A stretch of 64,000 bases of DNA from Marinilactibacillus psychrotolerans (GTDB lineage Bacteria > Bacillota > Bacilli > Lactobacillales > Carnobacteriaceae_A): assembly GCF_900101525.1 (NCBI RefSeq), contig NZ_FMZD01000010.1:36085-100084 (forward strand), in the 5' to 3' direction. Below are positions 55,633 through 64,000 of this stretch, piece after piece. Numbering within the stretch: the first letter of the stretch is position 1; each line of letters begins with the position of its first letter. The position numbers were made by a program, and so were the translations under genes. A model generated the notes under the pieces. The model did not search any database. It was given only the letters and a program-made list of their open reading frames with translations, and had not been told where the DNA came from.

Positions 55633-57241
55633 TATTGTTCTCCCTTCTAAATACTTCTTTCCCCCCTACTATTGTAGAAAGAACTTGTACTTCTTTGAGT
55701 TCATGTGGTTCACAAGTAAAGATATTTCGGTCTAACAGAACAAAATCTGCTAAGTATCCAGGTTTAATTCTTCCTTTAATATTTTCCTCAAAACTCGCAT
55801 AGGCACTTTCATAAGTATAAGCGTCTATTGCAGCAAAAATATCCATTGCTTCTTCTGGTAAAAAAGCATATCCCGCCTGTTCGTCTAATCGTTTACGCGT
55901 GACAGCGCAATATAGGTTAGCCCACGGATTAAACGTTACTATAGGGGCATCCGTACTAAGTGATTGATGTACTCCTGCTTCTCTTAACGTTTCAAATGCA
56001 TAAGACCCATGTGCACGTGTTCCCCCAATTCTCTCATACAGGATGGGAATGTCATCATTTAAGAAAATAGGCTGTACATAAGTCAGATACCCTTTATCAA
56101 TCACACGCTCCAGTAAATCCTTACCCGTTATTTGAATATGGTTAATACCTAATCGCAGGTCATTTGGCTTACCTGCTAAAGCATAATCAAAAGCATCTAG
56201 GATTCTCTCAACACCTTTATCTCCAATACCATGTATAATAACTTGGAAATCATTATCTACTGCAACCTGTACTTCATGGTTCAATTGCTCTTGTGTTTTC
56301 GTTTCAACGCCATAGTTTCCCGGATCATCAGAGTAAGCTTCTCTAAGTGCTGCTGTTCTTGCTCCCAATGTACCGTCTGAAAATAACTTTACAGGCCCGA
56401 TTTGATTATAGAGACTACCTTGTCCAAGTTTATAGCCTTTATCAAAGAATGGCTGCATATAGGCATCGTCATTGAACCAGATTTGATGGTAAAACCGCAG
56501 ACTCAATTTCTTTTCAGCTTCTAACTCTTGATACAAAGACAACGTATCTGCGATTTTATCATCCTTTGCATCATTCACATGCATGGAGGTAAGCCCATAA
56601 CTATTTGCCAATTTCATAGCTTGATTCAATAACTTTTTCTTTTCTTCTCTGCTGGATTCTGGAAGAAATGGCCGTACCAAATCAATAGCTCCTTCTGTTA
56701 ATACTCCGGTAGGTTCACCATTAGCATCTTTTTTAACTTCTCCACCATTTTTTGGAAAAGAATACTTGGTAATATTCAGTTGTTCGATAGCTTTTGAATT
56801 TAAACTCATGATATGACGATCGACTCGCACCATTGCAATAGGGATTGTTGTAGAAATCTTATCTAGGTCTGTTCGATCAGGAATTTTCTGAATATCTGTA
56901 AAGTAATTCTGATTCCAACCTTCCGTATACAAGAAGTCTTCTTCGGTATACTTTTTTTCTTTGATATAATTTCTAGAACGTTCAATCAATTCCTGCATAG
57001 AGGTTACATCAGTTAATTTTAGCATTTCTAAATATTCTGCTGTCATAAGAAAGTGAAGATGAGCGTCATTCAAACCTGGAATAACTGTAGTCCCTTTTAA
57101 ATCAATTACTTCTGCTTCATCTTTATACTTGTTATACAGTTCACGTCCTCCAACAGCTTTTATGTACTCATCATCTACTAACATTGCTGTAGCAAACTGT
57201 TCTCTTTCTATGTAGATTGTTCCATTTATATACAATTCCAA
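55613..57241 (-). CDS. Amidohydrolase family protein (YtcJ-like)
   Basis: A 542-residue metal-dependent hydrolase of the amidohydrolase superfamily. TVIPGLNDAHLHFLMTAEYL holds the first metal His pair, IIHGIGDKGVERILDAF and HIQITGKDLLERV the later His ligands, and SLSTDAPIVTFNPWANLYCA the catalytic Asp. The C-terminal IKPGYLADFVLLDRNIF is typical. The substrate is unknown. It is the first gene of an operon with yitT, fetA and fetB. Confidence 0.85.
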   Translation of the reverse strand: MELYINGTIYIEREQFATAMLVDDEYIKAVGGRELYNKYKDEAEVIDLKGTTVIPGLNDAHLHFLMTAEYLEMLKLTDVTSMQELIERSRNYIKEKKYTEEDFLYTEGWNQNYFTDIQKIPDRTDLDKISTTIPIAMVRVDRHIMSLNSKAIEQLNITKYSFPKNGGEVKKDANGEPTGVLTEGAIDLVRPFLPESSREEKKKLLNQAMKLANSYGLTSMHVNDAKDDKIADTLSLYQELEAEKKLSLRFYHQIWFNDDAYMQPFFDKGYKLGQGSLYNQIGPVKLFSDGTLGARTAALREAYSDDPGNYGVETKTQEQLNHEVQVAVDNDFQVIIHGIGDKGVERILDAFDYALAGKPNDLRLGINHIQITGKDLLERVIDKGYLTYVQPIFLNDDIPILYERIGGTRAHGSYAFETLREAGVHQSLSTDAPIVTFNPWANLYCAVTRKRLDEQAGYAFLPEEAMDIFAAIDAYTYESAYASFEENIKGRIKPGYLADFVLLDRNIFTCEPHELKEVQVLSTIVGGKEVFRRENNNEINRK

Positions 57242-57403
57242 CCAACTTCGCCTCCTAAATTCAATTCCTATTGTATCACGAGAATGAGCTGTGAATACAG
57301 TTTTTAAAATTAACTATAATTAATCCAGGTCAAAAAAATAGTCCTATTTAACTTAGCTTAACGTCTAAAGAAATGAAAAATTTTTATTACCTGAAAACAA
57401 AAA

Positions 57404-57435
57404 AATTCTGCCTGATTAATTAATCGGGCAGAAAT
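57404..57435 (-). terminator. Terminator of the GT32 gene
   Basis: AATTCTGCCTGATTA and TAATCGGGCAGAATT-like arms form a near-perfect stem (one G-T pair), followed on the minus strand by T residues. Confidence 0.8.
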
Positions 57436-57457
57436 TTGTTTTCCAATCTATACCAAT

Positions 57458-58084
57458 TTACAGCCAACTACCTGTAAATTGATGTATTCCATATGTGTTA
57501 TCTGTTGCATCAACTTCTCTAGTCCAATAATCTTTTGGAGAGAAATACTCTAGCGGGAATATATGACAGTTTTCAACTACTTGTTTAGTATTATCTGGTT
57601 TCAATCCGCGTTCTGTCATAATCTCCGTGATTCTAATGACATTTGTTTTGCGGTCATGAGAACCATCTTCTTGTATAAATGTACGTCCATCATAATCGTT
57701 GTACAATTCTTCAATAAACGGATGATGCGGTTCTGCTCCGATTATCCCTGTTGAAATCTCTGTTTCAATTTCAAAGCTGAAGAATGCTGGGAGATCTCTA
57801 AAATCATCAATTGGTTTTATTAATTCCATGTCTGTATCTACATAAACGCCTCCATATTCTTTCAAAGCGTATAATCTAGCTACATCTGATACAAAAGCCC
57901 ACTGTTTTTCATCGTAAGCCTGTTTAGTATAAATCCCATGATCTTCTGGTTTGAAATTTGATTCATCCCACACCATGATTTCCCAGTCTGGACAATATTT
58001 TTTCCAACTTGCTAAACATTTTTTTTCTAGTTCTCCTAGTTCATTTCCACCAAACCAAGCATAATGTATAATTTTAGGTATCAT
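57458..58084 (-). CDS. Family 32 glycosyltransferase
   Basis: A 208-residue enzyme that transfers a sugar from a nucleotide donor. It begins IPKIIHYAWFGGNELGELEK, as in OCH1/capsular GT32 proteins. The DxD metal motif is D83-T84-D85 in YGGVYVDTDMELIKP. WAFVSDVARLYALKEYGGVY is conserved. It is alone, not in a capsule cluster. The acceptor is unknown. Confidence 0.85.
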   Translation of the reverse strand: MIPKIIHYAWFGGNELGELEKKCLASWKKYCPDWEIMVWDESNFKPEDHGIYTKQAYDEKQWAFVSDVARLYALKEYGGVYVDTDMELIKPIDDFRDLPAFFSFEIETEISTGIIGAEPHHPFIEELYNDYDGRTFIQEDGSHDRKTNVIRITEIMTERGLKPDNTKQVVENCHIFPLEYFSPKDYWTREVDATDNTYGIHQFTGSWL

Positions 58085-58250
58085 TTCTCTCTCTCCTTAG
58101 TTAATTAGATAGTTATCATGAAATTTTCCTGAAAACTTTAATCTAATTGTAACAAAGAGATCCCTATAAAATCGAATAAAAGGCTTGAGTAGTTAAAAAT
58201 TCATTTCATATTAGCTATATTCATGTTTTTAAATCATTATCTATTCTTAT

Positions 58251-59648
58251 TTAAGAATCTTCTGCAAAACGTTCACGATTAATTTCCATATTATCTGACA
58301 TTGGTTTTATTTTTTGTTTATACACATATCGCATAGCGATAGCAGAAAAGACAACGGCAACGGCTTCAGATATGACAATTGCCCACCACACTGCATGGAC
58401 ATTTCCTGTGAGCGATAATAAATATGCTGCAGGAATTAACACAACCAGCTGTCTAATGACATTTACCCATAAACTAAGCATGCCATTTCCCAAAGCTTGG
58501 AATACAGTCCCCATAATTATACTGAAACCTGCTAATATAAAACTGATACTAATTGTTCTAAGTGCAGACACTCCAATTGCTGTCATTTCTTCTGAAGCAC
58601 TAAAGAGACCTAGCAGTTGCGTGGGAAAGAGTTGAAATAATATTGTTCCTGTTAACATTAAACTAATTGCATAAATGAGGCAAATTTGAATTGCTTGAAT
58701 CATCCGTTTTTTGTTTCTAGCTCCATAATTAAATGAAACAATAGGAATCATTCCATTGTTCAAGCCAAAAACCGGCATAAAAGCAAATCCTTGTAGACGA
58801 ATATAAACCCCATATACAGCTGTAGCAGTTGAAGTAAATTGTAGTAAAATATTGTTTAATAAGAATGTAACTAATGATGTTATTGAGGTCATTATCATAG
58901 AGGGTATTCCTACAGAATAGATTCGTTTGATCACTGTCCAATTCGGTCGGAAACCTTTGTATTTCATATCTACATCATCATTAAATTTAGCGTTAAAAGT
59001 GAAGGCCATCAATGCTGAAACAATTTGAGCGAATACCGTGGCAATAGCCGCTCCATAAACACCCATAGCAGGAAATCCAAATAGTCCAAAAATCAGAATA
59101 GGATCCAATGCTATATTTAAAATTGCGCCTGTTCCCTGAGTGATCATCGTGTACATTGTCCTACCAGTCGCCTGAAGTGTACGTTCATAGACGAACTGCA
59201 TGAATTTCCCAATAGAAAAGGTTGTTATAATCATCGTATATTCTATTCCATACTGAATAATAACTGGATTATCTGTTTGAGCTTGAAAAAAAGGACGAAT
59301 TAATAATAATCCTAATATCAAAAATATTGCATAATGAATGAATCCTAAAAAGACCCCATTATTGGCAGTTTCACTTGCTAAATCTCTTCTGTCTTCTCCC
59401 AATCTTTTCGATAGCTCTGCATTCATCCCTACTCCTGAACCCACTTGTATAGCGAGCATTAACATTTGAACAGGATAGGCAAGAGAAAGAGCAGCCAATG
59501 CCTCTTCGCTGATCTGTGCCACAAACATACTATCTACTACATTGTATAGCGATTGAATCAGCATTGAAATCATCATTGGTAATGATAAATTTAATACAAG
59601 TCTGTTCATTGGCATTGTTCCTAATTTGTTTGATTTCATATTTTTCAT
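58251..59648 (-). CDS. MATE family efflux transporter
   Basis: A 465-residue membrane protein with 12 hydrophobic segments in two six-helix halves. NRLVLNLSLPMMISMLIQSL begins half one, with LAALSLAYPVQMLM. PNWTVIKRIYSVGIPSMIMT begins half two, with NNGMIPIVSFNYGARNKKRM as the MATE hallmark. Probably exports drugs or metabolites using Na+ or H+. Single gene. Confidence 0.9.
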   Translation of the reverse strand: MKNMKSNKLGTMPMNRLVLNLSLPMMISMLIQSLYNVVDSMFVAQISEEALAALSLAYPVQMLMLAIQVGSGVGMNAELSKRLGEDRRDLASETANNGVFLGFIHYAIFLILGLLLIRPFFQAQTDNPVIIQYGIEYTMIITTFSIGKFMQFVYERTLQATGRTMYTMITQGTGAILNIALDPILIFGLFGFPAMGVYGAAIATVFAQIVSALMAFTFNAKFNDDVDMKYKGFRPNWTVIKRIYSVGIPSMIMTSITSLVTFLLNNILLQFTSTATAVYGVYIRLQGFAFMPVFGLNNGMIPIVSFNYGARNKKRMIQAIQICLIYAISLMLTGTILFQLFPTQLLGLFSASEEMTAIGVSALRTISISFILAGFSIIMGTVFQALGNGMLSLWVNVIRQLVVLIPAAYLLSLTGNVHAVWWAIVISEAVAVVFSAIAMRYVYKQKIKPMSDNMEINRERFAEDS

Positions 59649-59879
59649 AGATTACACACCTATTCTACCTATCTGAAAATTTATTTTTAATCTTACCTAA
59701 TATTTTAGTTAACTTTGCTATTATACCCAAATCATAAACCGAATAAAAGCAGAACCTTTTTTTCTTCAATTTTACCTGTAACAATGAGTTAAATAGATAC
59801 CTCCCAAACTGAAATCTAGCATTTTTTTATTTTTCTGATACAATATTGTAGAGATAAAAATAAGGAGCTGGAATATCGT

Positions 59880-60551
59880 ATGAAAGTTATTAGAAAATTA
59901 ATCACTTTACTTCTTGCCATAGTTTTCGGTTTCTGGTTAGCAACGACGGGGATTCTACATGGTACTGTTGTTGGAGAGTGGTTGGAAACAGTTGTAAATA
60001 TCATTCCTTCTCCAAGCGAGTGGACAGACTTTAGTCGCTCAACTAATAGATCCCTCCATATGAATACTCAAGGAGACTCGCTAGACATAAGTAAAGAATC
60101 CGACCAATCGGTTTCCACACCTCCATTAAAAACTTCTGAAGTAGATTACCAAGTAGTTGAAGAGCGTATTTTTGTTCTATTAAATAATTTAAGACAAGAA
60201 CAGGGATTAAATAACTTGAAAAAAAATGACATACTAAAAAAAGCTGCAGACCTTAGAGCTAAGGAGACAGAAACCTCTTTCTCACATACTCGTCCTAACG
60301 GGAAAAATCCATTTACTGTTTTTGAAGAAAATGGGTTAGCTTATCCTTATCGTGTTGTCGGAGAGAATCTAGGAATGGCTACGTATTATTTAGATGAAAA
60401 AGAAATGGCTGAACTATTATTTAATGGCTGGGTCGAAAGTGAAGGTCACTACGAAAACATGGTGCGCCCTGAGTATGAAGAAATTGGAATTGGTGTCCAT
60501 TATGATGGTGAGTTTTTATATGCTACTCAAATGTTTGGAACCCCTATTTAA
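59880..60551 (+). CDS. CAP/SCP domain extracellular protein
   Basis: A 223-residue protein anchored by one N-terminal membrane segment (LITLLLAIVFGFWLATTGIL). A spacer of about 65 residues follows. The CAP domain covers about 95-220: FVLLNNLRQEQGLNNLKKND, KAADLRAKETETSFSHTRPN, RVVGENLGMATY and WVESEGHYENMVRPEYEEIG. The two His and two Glu that line the CAP cavity are present. Function in Firmicutes is not clear. The start ATG follows TAAGGAGCT. Confidence 0.87.
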   Translation: MKVIRKLITLLLAIVFGFWLATTGILHGTVVGEWLETVVNIIPSPSEWTDFSRSTNRSLHMNTQGDSLDISKESDQSVSTPPLKTSEVDYQVVEERIFVLLNNLRQEQGLNNLKKNDILKKAADLRAKETETSFSHTRPNGKNPFTVFEENGLAYPYRVVGENLGMATYYLDEKEMAELLFNGWVESEGHYENMVRPEYEEIGIGVHYDGEFLYATQMFGTPI

Positions 60552-60580
60552 TAAAAAATTAGCAATCATAAAAATCCTAT

Positions 60581-60621
60581 AAACAGCTAGTGCTTACTCA
60601 CCATAAAAGCACTAGCTGTTT
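60581..60621 (+). terminator. Terminator of the CAP gene
   Basis: AAACAGCTAGTGCTT and AAGCACTAGCTGTTT form a 15-bp stem followed by T-rich sequence. It may also stop the convergent hydrolase gene. Confidence 0.88.
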
Positions 60622-60673
60622 TATATATTTTCCTATTTCAACTTACATCTAATAGAAATAGCTCTAACCTCAT

Positions 60674-61483
60674 TTACATTCGGTACTGCTTATACAAATC
60701 TGGTCGTCGATCCTGAAATACATTGATTTGTTCTTTAGTAACTTTGCGTTTCTTTAAATCTAAGGTTGCATTTAAAATAACTTCTTCGTTTTTTGAAGTA
60801 GCTAATTTTTCCCCAAAAGGATCCACTATAAGGGAATGCCCACAAAAGGTGAGCTTATCTGTCGTTCCTACGCTATTTACTCCTACTACAAATAACTGAT
60901 TTTCAATTGCTCTTGCTTGCAGCAAAATCTCCCAATGGGACGCTCGAGGATTTGGCCATGCCGCAGGAATAAACAAAATTTCAATATCTGCTAATGCCAG
61001 TAACCTTATCCATTCTACAAATCTCAAATCATAGCAGGTGGCTATCCCTACCTTTACTCCGTCTAATTCGAATATCCCTAATTGATGACCTGACGTAAAT
61101 TTATTCTGTTCTTTAGACGGAGAAAACAAGTGTACTTTATGATAAGTGTGGACTAGCTTTCCTTCTCGATCAAATTGGTAACTTGAATTATAGTACTGGT
61201 CATCATAAACAGCCGCTACTGTTCCTCCTACGATATTCACTTGATACATTTTACTCAAACGGCTAAGAAAAGCTCTAGATCGTTTACCTTCCTGGTCTGC
61301 ATTCTTTTGAATATCATCTGGAAAGAAAGATACATTCCACATTTCAGGTAATACAATCGTATCTGGTTGAAAAGTTTCCATTGTTTTCTTTATCTTTTTT
61401 TCAATCTTATTCTCATTCTGATCCGGATTATCAAATGCCAAGTTTAACTGGATTGCACTAACTTTCATTTTGTTCATCACCAT
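60674..61483 (-). CDS. Carbon-nitrogen hydrolase (nitrilase-like, omega-amidase type)
   Basis: A 269-residue enzyme cleaving amide bonds. The catalytic triad is Glu47 (VLPEMWN), Lys115 (TYHKVHLF) and Cys149 (IATCYDLRFVEWIRL), all present. AAWPNPRASHWEILLQARAI and FCGHSLIVDPFGE match the omega-amidase/YafV-like branch, which acts on alpha-ketoglutaramate or similar. The first five residues are uncertain: ATG codons at 1, 3 and 6 are all possible. Confidence 0.85.
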   Translation of the reverse strand: MVMNKMKVSAIQLNLAFDNPDQNENKIEKKIKKTMETFQPDTIVLPEMWNVSFFPDDIQKNADQEGKRSRAFLSRLSKMYQVNIVGGTVAAVYDDQYYNSSYQFDREGKLVHTYHKVHLFSPSKEQNKFTSGHQLGIFELDGVKVGIATCYDLRFVEWIRLLALADIEILFIPAAWPNPRASHWEILLQARAIENQLFVVGVNSVGTTDKLTFCGHSLIVDPFGEKLATSKNEEVILNATLDLKKRKVTKEQINVFQDRRPDLYKQYRM

Positions 61484-61889
61484 TCTCTATTTTAATGATC
61501 AAATAAAAAACCTTCTATTAATAAAATGATACAAATTTCTATTCTTTAAATCAATTTTACCATCAACACTCTATACTTGTAATACACTTGATTTTCCAAA
61601 CTAGTCTACCATAATTTATTGTACTACTTTTAATTAATCAGCCTGATTAATTAAATCGTTATTCATGTTATAAGCTAAGAAATATTTTTATTTGACTATA
61701 TTTTGTATAACATCTATTTGAATTTTTTCTCGAACTTATCTTCATCAAAATCCAGAAGTTACAATTGCAAATAAACTAAATACCATTCGCACAAATCGCT
61801 CTTAAGAACGCTTATAAACGTTAATATAGTTTTATCTAAATTTATAACTATTGAATTCACATCATAATTAGTGTATAAATAGTATATAG
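61484..61889. other. Intergenic region upstream of the PTS EIIB gene
   Basis: Very AT-rich spacer between divergent genes. The only structure noted is a near-perfect palindrome at 61628-61654 (arms TTTAATTAATCAG / CTGATTAATTAAA). No ORF. Confidence 0.5.
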
Positions 61890-61987
61890 TAGTAAACGAT
61901 TTCAACGTAGGATTTATGGCGCTGCTAATTTTTTATCAAGTATATGAAAATGTTCGTTCTTTTGAGAAATAAATGTAAACGCGTTCA
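61890..61987 (+). promoter_or_regulatory. Two cre-like sites upstream of the PTS EIIB gene
   Basis: TAGTAAACGATTTCA (61890-61904) and TGTAAACGCGTTCA (61974-61987) each differ by one base from the CcpA consensus. The downstream genes are PTS components, so catabolite control is likely. Confidence 0.6.
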
Positions 61988-62072
61988 GACTTGCTGATAA
62001 TTAGAATGCCTGCCGAGTAGCCTACAGCTATCGTATACGTATTAAAATTGTTTCAAAAAAGGGGAAATTACT

Positions 62073-62390
62073 ATGTCAACGAAAACTATTATGTTAGTAT
62101 GTGCTGCCGGAATGAGTACTAGTATGCTCGTTACAAAAATGCAAAAAGCTGCTGAAGCAGATGGAATAGAAACTGACATCTTTGCAGTTTCAGCAAATGA
62201 AGCAGATAGCTATCTAGAATCTAAACCTGTAGATGTATTAATGTTAGGCCCTCAAGTGAAATTCTTAAAAAAACAAATGGAAACAAAAGTTGAAGGAAAA
62301 GGCATCCCTGTAGAAGTAATCGACATGAGAGATTACGGTATGATGAATGGGAAAAAAGTTCTAGACAAAGCTTTAGAATTAAGCAACTAA
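62073..62390 (+). CDS. celA: PTS lactose/cellobiose EIIB component
   Basis: A 105-residue phosphocarrier. Cys10 in IMLVCAAGMSTSMLVTKMQK is the phosphorylated residue. VDVLMLGPQVKFLKKQME and VEVIDMRDYGMMNGKKVLD complete the fold. AAAAGGGGAAA precedes the ATG. It forms a pair with EIIA, 47 bases downstream. No EIIC gene is present here. Confidence 0.9.
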   Translation: MSTKTIMLVCAAGMSTSMLVTKMQKAAEADGIETDIFAVSANEADSYLESKPVDVLMLGPQVKFLKKQMETKVEGKGIPVEVIDMRDYGMMNGKKVLDKALELSN

Positions 62391-62437
62391 TTTCTTTAAC
62401 AATTATTCATGAAAATGCCTTAAGAAAGGAAGTTAAT

Positions 62438-62764
62438 ATGTCAGAAAAATCACAAGAACAAGAAGAAATGCTGCAAACTATCATGGGATTAATTATGCAT
62501 GGTGGTGACGCTAAAGGTAACGCAATGGAAGCCATTCAATCAGCTAAAGAAAATGATTTCGAAGCTGCTGAAGCGAGCTTGAAATTAGCAGATGAAGCTT
62601 TAACACGTGCACACCATTCTCAGACTGGATTATTGACAAGAGAAGCCTCAGGAGATAGTGTAGAACTCTCTTTATTGATGGTACATGGTCAAGACCACTT
62701 GATGAATGCTATTACATTTAAAGACTTAGCTGTAGAAATCGTAGATTTATATAAAACACGTTGA
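62438..62764 (+). CDS. celC: PTS lactose/cellobiose EIIA component
   Basis: A 108-residue helical trimeric phosphocarrier. The active His83 is in LLMVHGQDHLMNA, and GLIMHGGDAKGNAMEAIQSA begins the domain. GAAAGGAAG sits before the ATG. Together with EIIB it would phosphorylate a beta-glucoside or similar sugar through an EIIC coded elsewhere, and the product could be cut by the GH4 enzyme at 25.5 kb. Confidence 0.9.
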   Translation: MSEKSQEQEEMLQTIMGLIMHGGDAKGNAMEAIQSAKENDFEAAEASLKLADEALTRAHHSQTGLLTREASGDSVELSLLMVHGQDHLMNAITFKDLAVEIVDLYKTR

Positions 62765-62775
62765 TAACTTTATTA

Positions 62776-62812
62776 AAAAGGGACCTTAGAAAAATCTAAG
62801 GTCCCTTTTGTT
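62776..62812. terminator. Bidirectional terminator (PTS EIIA / PanE)
   Basis: AAAAGGGACCTTAGA and TCTAAGGTCCCTTTT form a 15-bp stem with a short loop between convergent genes. Confidence 0.9.
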
Positions 62813-62817
62813 TACCC

Positions 62818-63732
62818 TTAAAATAACTGCTCCATTTCTTTTACTTTTGTATATAATGCTTTATTGACAGGTGTTGGAATATTATGTTCTTTAGACTTGG
62901 CTAAAATGGTTCCTGCAAACAGTTCTACTTCAGTTGGTCTTTTGGCTAGACCATCTTGTCGCATTGAAGGCATACCGTCTGGATCTACTGTATCAATAAT
63001 ATCAAATGCATTTTGAATATGTTCTTCCTGCAATGGAATTCCTTCTGCTTTTGCTATCAATACAACTTCTGCCATCGCTGCCCAAGCCTGTTGATGAAAG
63101 TTTCCTCCTGTCTGAATATCTTTATAAGTTGTTTCGTTTACCATCACAACTTGATTTACCCCTACATTCATAATAAATTTCTGCCAGATTTTCAACAGAA
63201 TATCTTCTTCTATAGTATATGGAAATTGGGCTTCATCGAATAATTCTTTCACCTTCATCAGTCTTTGCACTTTTTCTGGTACATCGGCTCCAATCTGAAG
63301 CCATCCCTTTACTTTAGAGCGTACGTTTTGTCCTTCTCTTGTCGCATCCATTCCGATTGCAACCGTAGGAATTACTTTTTCATATCCAAATCTGGCTCCT
63401 AGAATTTGTTCACTGGAAATTCCGTTGATTAGTGAAAGTATAGTGGTATGTTCTCCAACCTGATTTTTCATTGATTCCATGCCGCTATCTAGTGTTAGAG
63501 ATTTGGTACAGACAATGATCAAATCAGCCGGAATTCCCTTATCAGTCTCTAATACATAATTGAAATCGCAAGCTTTCCCATTTAGTGAAACGCCTTCATT
63601 CTCATATCTTGCTTTCCTTTCTTCATTTACTATTATTTTTACGCGATTTTTTCCTAATGCTTCTGATAAGTGCTGTCCATATAAAATACCTAGTGCACCT
63701 AAGCCAACGATTGCGATTATTTGTTTAGTCAT
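62818..63732 (-). CDS. panE: Ketopantoate reductase family protein (PanE/ApbA)
   Basis: Reduces 2-dehydropantoate to pantoate with NADPH in the pantothenate path, or a related 2-keto acid. The N-terminal Rossmann motif is GLGALGILYGQHLSE (10-24). The catalytic Lys is in LKIWQKFIMNVGVNQ (Lys185), and the conserved PSMRQDGLAKRPTEVELFAG block sits near 255. The 304-residue length is normal. Some Lactobacillales members are hydroxyacid dehydrogenases, so the substrate is not certain. Confidence 0.85.
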   Translation of the reverse strand: MTKQIIAIVGLGALGILYGQHLSEALGKNRVKIIVNEERKARYENEGVSLNGKACDFNYVLETDKGIPADLIIVCTKSLTLDSGMESMKNQVGEHTTILSLINGISSEQILGARFGYEKVIPTVAIGMDATREGQNVRSKVKGWLQIGADVPEKVQRLMKVKELFDEAQFPYTIEEDILLKIWQKFIMNVGVNQVVMVNETTYKDIQTGGNFHQQAWAAMAEVVLIAKAEGIPLQEEHIQNAFDIIDTVDPDGMPSMRQDGLAKRPTEVELFAGTILAKSKEHNIPTPVNKALYTKVKEMEQLF

Positions 63733-63853
63733 TTCTACTTCACCATTCTTTCGATTATCATTTATGTATTTATCATAGAACCTATCTTACCATATTCATG
63801 ATTCATGGGTATATTTTCAGTTTTGATTTGTAGCTCAAGATTGAAATGATTGA

Positions 63854-64000
63854 CGAGTTAGATGTAATCGGATTTCTCTTCTTACTTACTGCGACTTGTT
63901 GCTCGCGAGTTAGACGTAATTGACTTTCTCTTCTTACTCACTATCATTAGTTGCTCACGAGTTAGACGTAATTGATTTGCTCTTCTTACTTACTACCATT
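63854..64000. repeat. 52-bp tandem repeat array, at least three units, open at the window end
   Basis: Units start with CGAGTTA at 63854, 63906 and 63958, exactly 52 bases apart. Each continues GAYGTAAT, a TTT-rich block, TCTTCTTACT and a GTTGCTC end. The array continues past the window. It has the same period and the same CGAGT..GA.G.AA core as the array at 29.3 kb but a different sequence version. Confidence 0.75.

Overview
The window is chromosomal DNA of a low-GC Firmicute. AT-rich intergenic DNA, GGAGG-type ribosome binding sites, cre-like catabolite sites and gene families such as murB-potABCD, PepC, YitT, a Vga-like ABC-F protein, a yybP-ykoY riboswitch upstream of a P2-type ATPase and a PadR/DUF1700 unit point to Lactobacillales, most likely a Carnobacteriaceae relative (Carnobacterium, Marinilactibacillus or Alkalibacterium type). 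The taxon is inferred from gene content only. No rRNA, tRNA, phage, transposase or CRISPR array was found.

Layout. 1-7.3 kb: the start of a LemA gene, then an oligopeptide ABC transporter (oppA and oppBCDF) split by a divergent DUF3899 gene. 7.6-10.9 kb: threonine catabolism (kbl, tdh), a 137-bp inverted-repeat element, and rpiA. 11-18.6 kb: an M20 amidohydrolase, the polyamine transporter potABCD, a Gfo/Idh/MocA oxidoreductase and murB. 18.9-25.5 kb: exoA, a SulP transporter with a divergent XRE regulator, a Ca2+/Mn2+ ATPase behind a yybP-ykoY riboswitch, and a DUF1311 lipoprotein. 25.5-34.7 kb: a GH4 6-phospho-glycosidase, glyA, a DEDDh exonuclease, a 52-bp repeat array, a GNAT protein with tsaE, an amidase, Dps, an MBL hydrolase and an asparaginase. 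34.7-39.5 kb: a sucrose module (GH32 hydrolase, PTS EIIBC, LacI regulator) with three palindromic operators, and an acyl-ACP thioesterase. 39.8-43.5 kb: an AbgT transporter, then a DUF1538 membrane protein with a tandem PII-like protein.

43.5-48.5 kb is the most unusual stretch. It holds a Vga-like ABC-F gene behind a long structured leader with two small upstream ORFs, and a PadR-DUF1700 operon whose third gene is cut to 51 codons. It also holds a decayed patch: a second copy of the pepC 3' end, a membrane ORF without a start codon, and an ORF broken by an in-frame stop. 48.5-64 kb: pepC, a SodC-like lipoprotein with a degenerate metal site, alr, a LysM-3D cell wall protein, an amidohydrolase-YitT-FetAB operon, a GT32 glycosyltransferase, a MATE exporter, a CAP protein, a nitrilase-like hydrolase, an orphan PTS EIIB-EIIA pair, a PanE-family reductase, and a second 52-bp repeat array running off the window end.

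Much of the content concerns peptide and amino-acid use (Opp, PepC, Kbl/Tdh, GlyA, asparaginase, amidohydrolases) and PTS sugar uptake under catabolite control. The best candidates for new biology are the PII-tandem/DUF1538 pair, the ABC-F leader, and the two 52-bp repeat arrays.
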